Shown here: in pieces, positions 6,216 to 6,862 of the stretch | Layout of the letters: the number at the start of each line of letters is the position of its first letter | How positions within the stretch are numbered: position 1 is the stretch's first letter | Source: Bacteroidales bacterium UBA4621 | GTDB taxonomy: Bacteria > Bacteroidota > Bacteroidia > Bacteroidales > Paludibacteraceae | Reading direction: 5' to 3' | DNA length: 6,862 nt | Assembly (NCBI GenBank): GCA_002387325.1 | Contig: DGIN01000081.1 | Span: forward strand, 1 to 6,862 | The notes under the pieces: generated by a model | Databases searched by the model: none | What the model saw: only the letters and a program-made list of their open reading frames with translations | Told to the model about the DNA's origin: nothing | Made by a program: the position numbers and the translations under genes

Positions 6216-6244
6216 AAGCCTGTCTTGCTGCGCAACACAGGCTT
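6216..6244 (+). terminator. Strong hairpin between the MmcQ/YjbR gene and the next gene
   Basis: AAGCCTGT (6216-6223) and ACAGGCTT (6237-6244) form a perfect 8-bp stem. After a C/C mismatch the stem continues with TTGC/GCAA around a TGC loop. On the plus strand a T-rich but interrupted run follows (TACACTTTCTCCTT); on the minus strand a looser T-rich stretch follows. It most likely ends the MmcQ/YjbR transcript, 45 nt past its stop, possibly in both directions. It also ends 21 nt before the ATG at 6266, so partial read-through or a role in the next gene's leader is possible. Confidence 0.55.
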
Positions 6245-6265
6245 ACACTTTCTCCTTAAACGAGT

Positions 6266-6805
6266 ATGACTATCACGGATACTACCACACTATACAAGCA
6301 GTTGAACAGACGGTTACACTTGCCGGATGTGCAGGGGTTGGTATGTGGAAATGCCGAGCAAGCATACAGTCGTGATTTGACAAGATTGCTACATTCCGAG
6401 GAAAAACGGGTGGCAGACAATGCGGCATGGGTACTGACATTCATTTCAAGAGATAAGAATAGACAAGATGTATTAGTGCCGTATTTGCAAGAGTTGGCAG
6501 AACTATGTATGCAGACCGAGGACGACAGTTTGCAACGAATGCTACTGACCATACTACACGACATACCCGCCACGAAAGCCACACAGAGCATCGCTTTTTT
6601 GAATTTCTGTTTGGAAAAGTTGAGCGACCCGACGACACCGACCGGCATACGAATGCTATGTATCAAACCGGCTTATCGGTATTGTATCGAATATCAGGAA
6701 CTGCTTTCGGAACTCGTTGCCCTACTGCAATTTATGGACAGAGAAACCCTTTCGCCCGGCGTGGCGTGCGTACGCAATAAAATACTCGAGAAGCATAGCA
6801 TATAG
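6266..6805 (+). CDS. Helical-repeat-like protein of unknown function
   Basis: I do not recognise a named family. The complete 179-residue product is predicted to be cytosolic, with no signal peptide or membrane segment. It looks almost all helical: helices of 15-20 residues at about 31-43 (EQAYSRDLTRLLH), 46-61 (EKRVADNAAWVLTFIS), 68-83 (DVLVPYLQELAELCMQ), 86-100 (DDSLQRMLLTILHDI), 104-120 and 143-157 (YQELLSELVALLQFM). The VADNAAWVLTFIS and SLQRMLLTILHDI segments have the spacing of HEAT or armadillo-type repeats, which act as protein-binding scaffolds, so a HEAT-like adaptor is the best guess from pattern alone. The start is the first ATG after the 6216-6244 hairpin. No TAnnTTTG promoter is visible in the 95-bp gap, so it may depend on read-through from the MmcQ/YjbR promoter. 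The tandem array at 6823 begins 17 bp after its stop. Confidence 0.75.
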   Translation: MTITDTTTLYKQLNRRLHLPDVQGLVCGNAEQAYSRDLTRLLHSEEKRVADNAAWVLTFISRDKNRQDVLVPYLQELAELCMQTEDDSLQRMLLTILHDIPATKATQSIAFLNFCLEKLSDPTTPTGIRMLCIKPAYRYCIEYQELLSELVALLQFMDRETLSPGVACVRNKILEKHSI

Positions 6806-6822
6806 CAGGGAATACTATCGGG

Positions 6823-6862
6823 AATCACCCACTAATCACCTACTAATCACCCACTAATCACC
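6823..6862. repeat. 11-bp tandem repeat array, cut by the window edge
   Basis: The unit AATCACCCACT occurs at 6823-6833, 6834-6844 (with T for C at one position), 6845-6855, and partially at 6856-6862. It begins 17 bp past the stop of the gene at 6266-6805. An imperfect GGGAAT repeat (6808-6824) leads into it. The period of 11 bp is about one helical turn. The array probably continues to the right; its full copy number and any downstream gene cannot be seen. Confidence 0.85.

Noticed and set aside
6256..6666. Minus-strand frame of 136 codons opposite the gene at 6266-6805, considered as the gene served by the leftward terminator
   Set aside because: Its composition (Ser/Cys/Val rich) and lack of any motif or promoter suggest a shadow frame, and the plus-strand protein has more credible helical periodicity.
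1..6862. Possible defence, CRISPR, phage or transposon system
   Set aside because: No transposase, integrase, spacer array, terminal inverted repeats or defence-family motifs are visible; the genes are mainly housekeeping.

Overview
This window is a mostly ordinary stretch of a Bacteroidota (probably Bacteroidales) chromosome with moderate GC. Three promoters match the Bacteroidota pattern TAnnTTTG: TAACTTTG before alaS, TAACTTTG before the nitroreductase gene, and TACCTTTG before the MmcQ/YjbR gene. The last two also have a TTG element exactly 20 nt upstream. Translation starts have A-rich leaders with little Shine-Dalgarno character, as is usual in this phylum. The protein sequences fit this placement, but the genus cannot be told from the sequence alone.

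Left block (1-3616, minus strand): the order of transcription is alanyl-tRNA synthetase (alaS), a small GtrA-like four-helix membrane protein, then guanine deaminase (guaD), which runs off the left edge. The genes are packed tightly. alaS and the GtrA-like gene overlap by 4 bp if the latter starts at TTG, and the GtrA-like stop is 2 bp from the guaD ATG. A promoter and an 88-nt leader with an 11-bp tandem repeat precede alaS.

Middle block (3617-5521, minus strand): a nitroreductase-family flavoprotein is followed after 37 bp by pdxA (4-hydroxythreonine-4-phosphate dehydrogenase, vitamin B6 synthesis). The two probably share the promoter at 5490-5521. A GC-rich cluster of perfect inverted repeats lies between pdxA and the alaS promoter.

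Right block (5765-6862, plus strand): an MmcQ/YjbR-family protein diverges from the nitroreductase gene across a 391-bp gap that holds both promoters, a 12-bp palindrome and a strong intrinsic terminator pointing leftward, with no obvious gene to terminate. After a 95-bp gap with a strong hairpin comes a helical-repeat-like protein of unknown function. The window ends inside an 11-bp tandem repeat array that probably continues.

How the genes relate: the left and middle blocks are housekeeping metabolism (tRNA charging, purine catabolism, PLP synthesis) with no clear common pathway. I found no mobile element, CRISPR array, tRNA, rRNA or defence system. The most unusual material is non-coding: the alaS leader repeat with two alternative pairings, the hairpin cluster at 3636-3720, the orphan terminator, and the terminal array.
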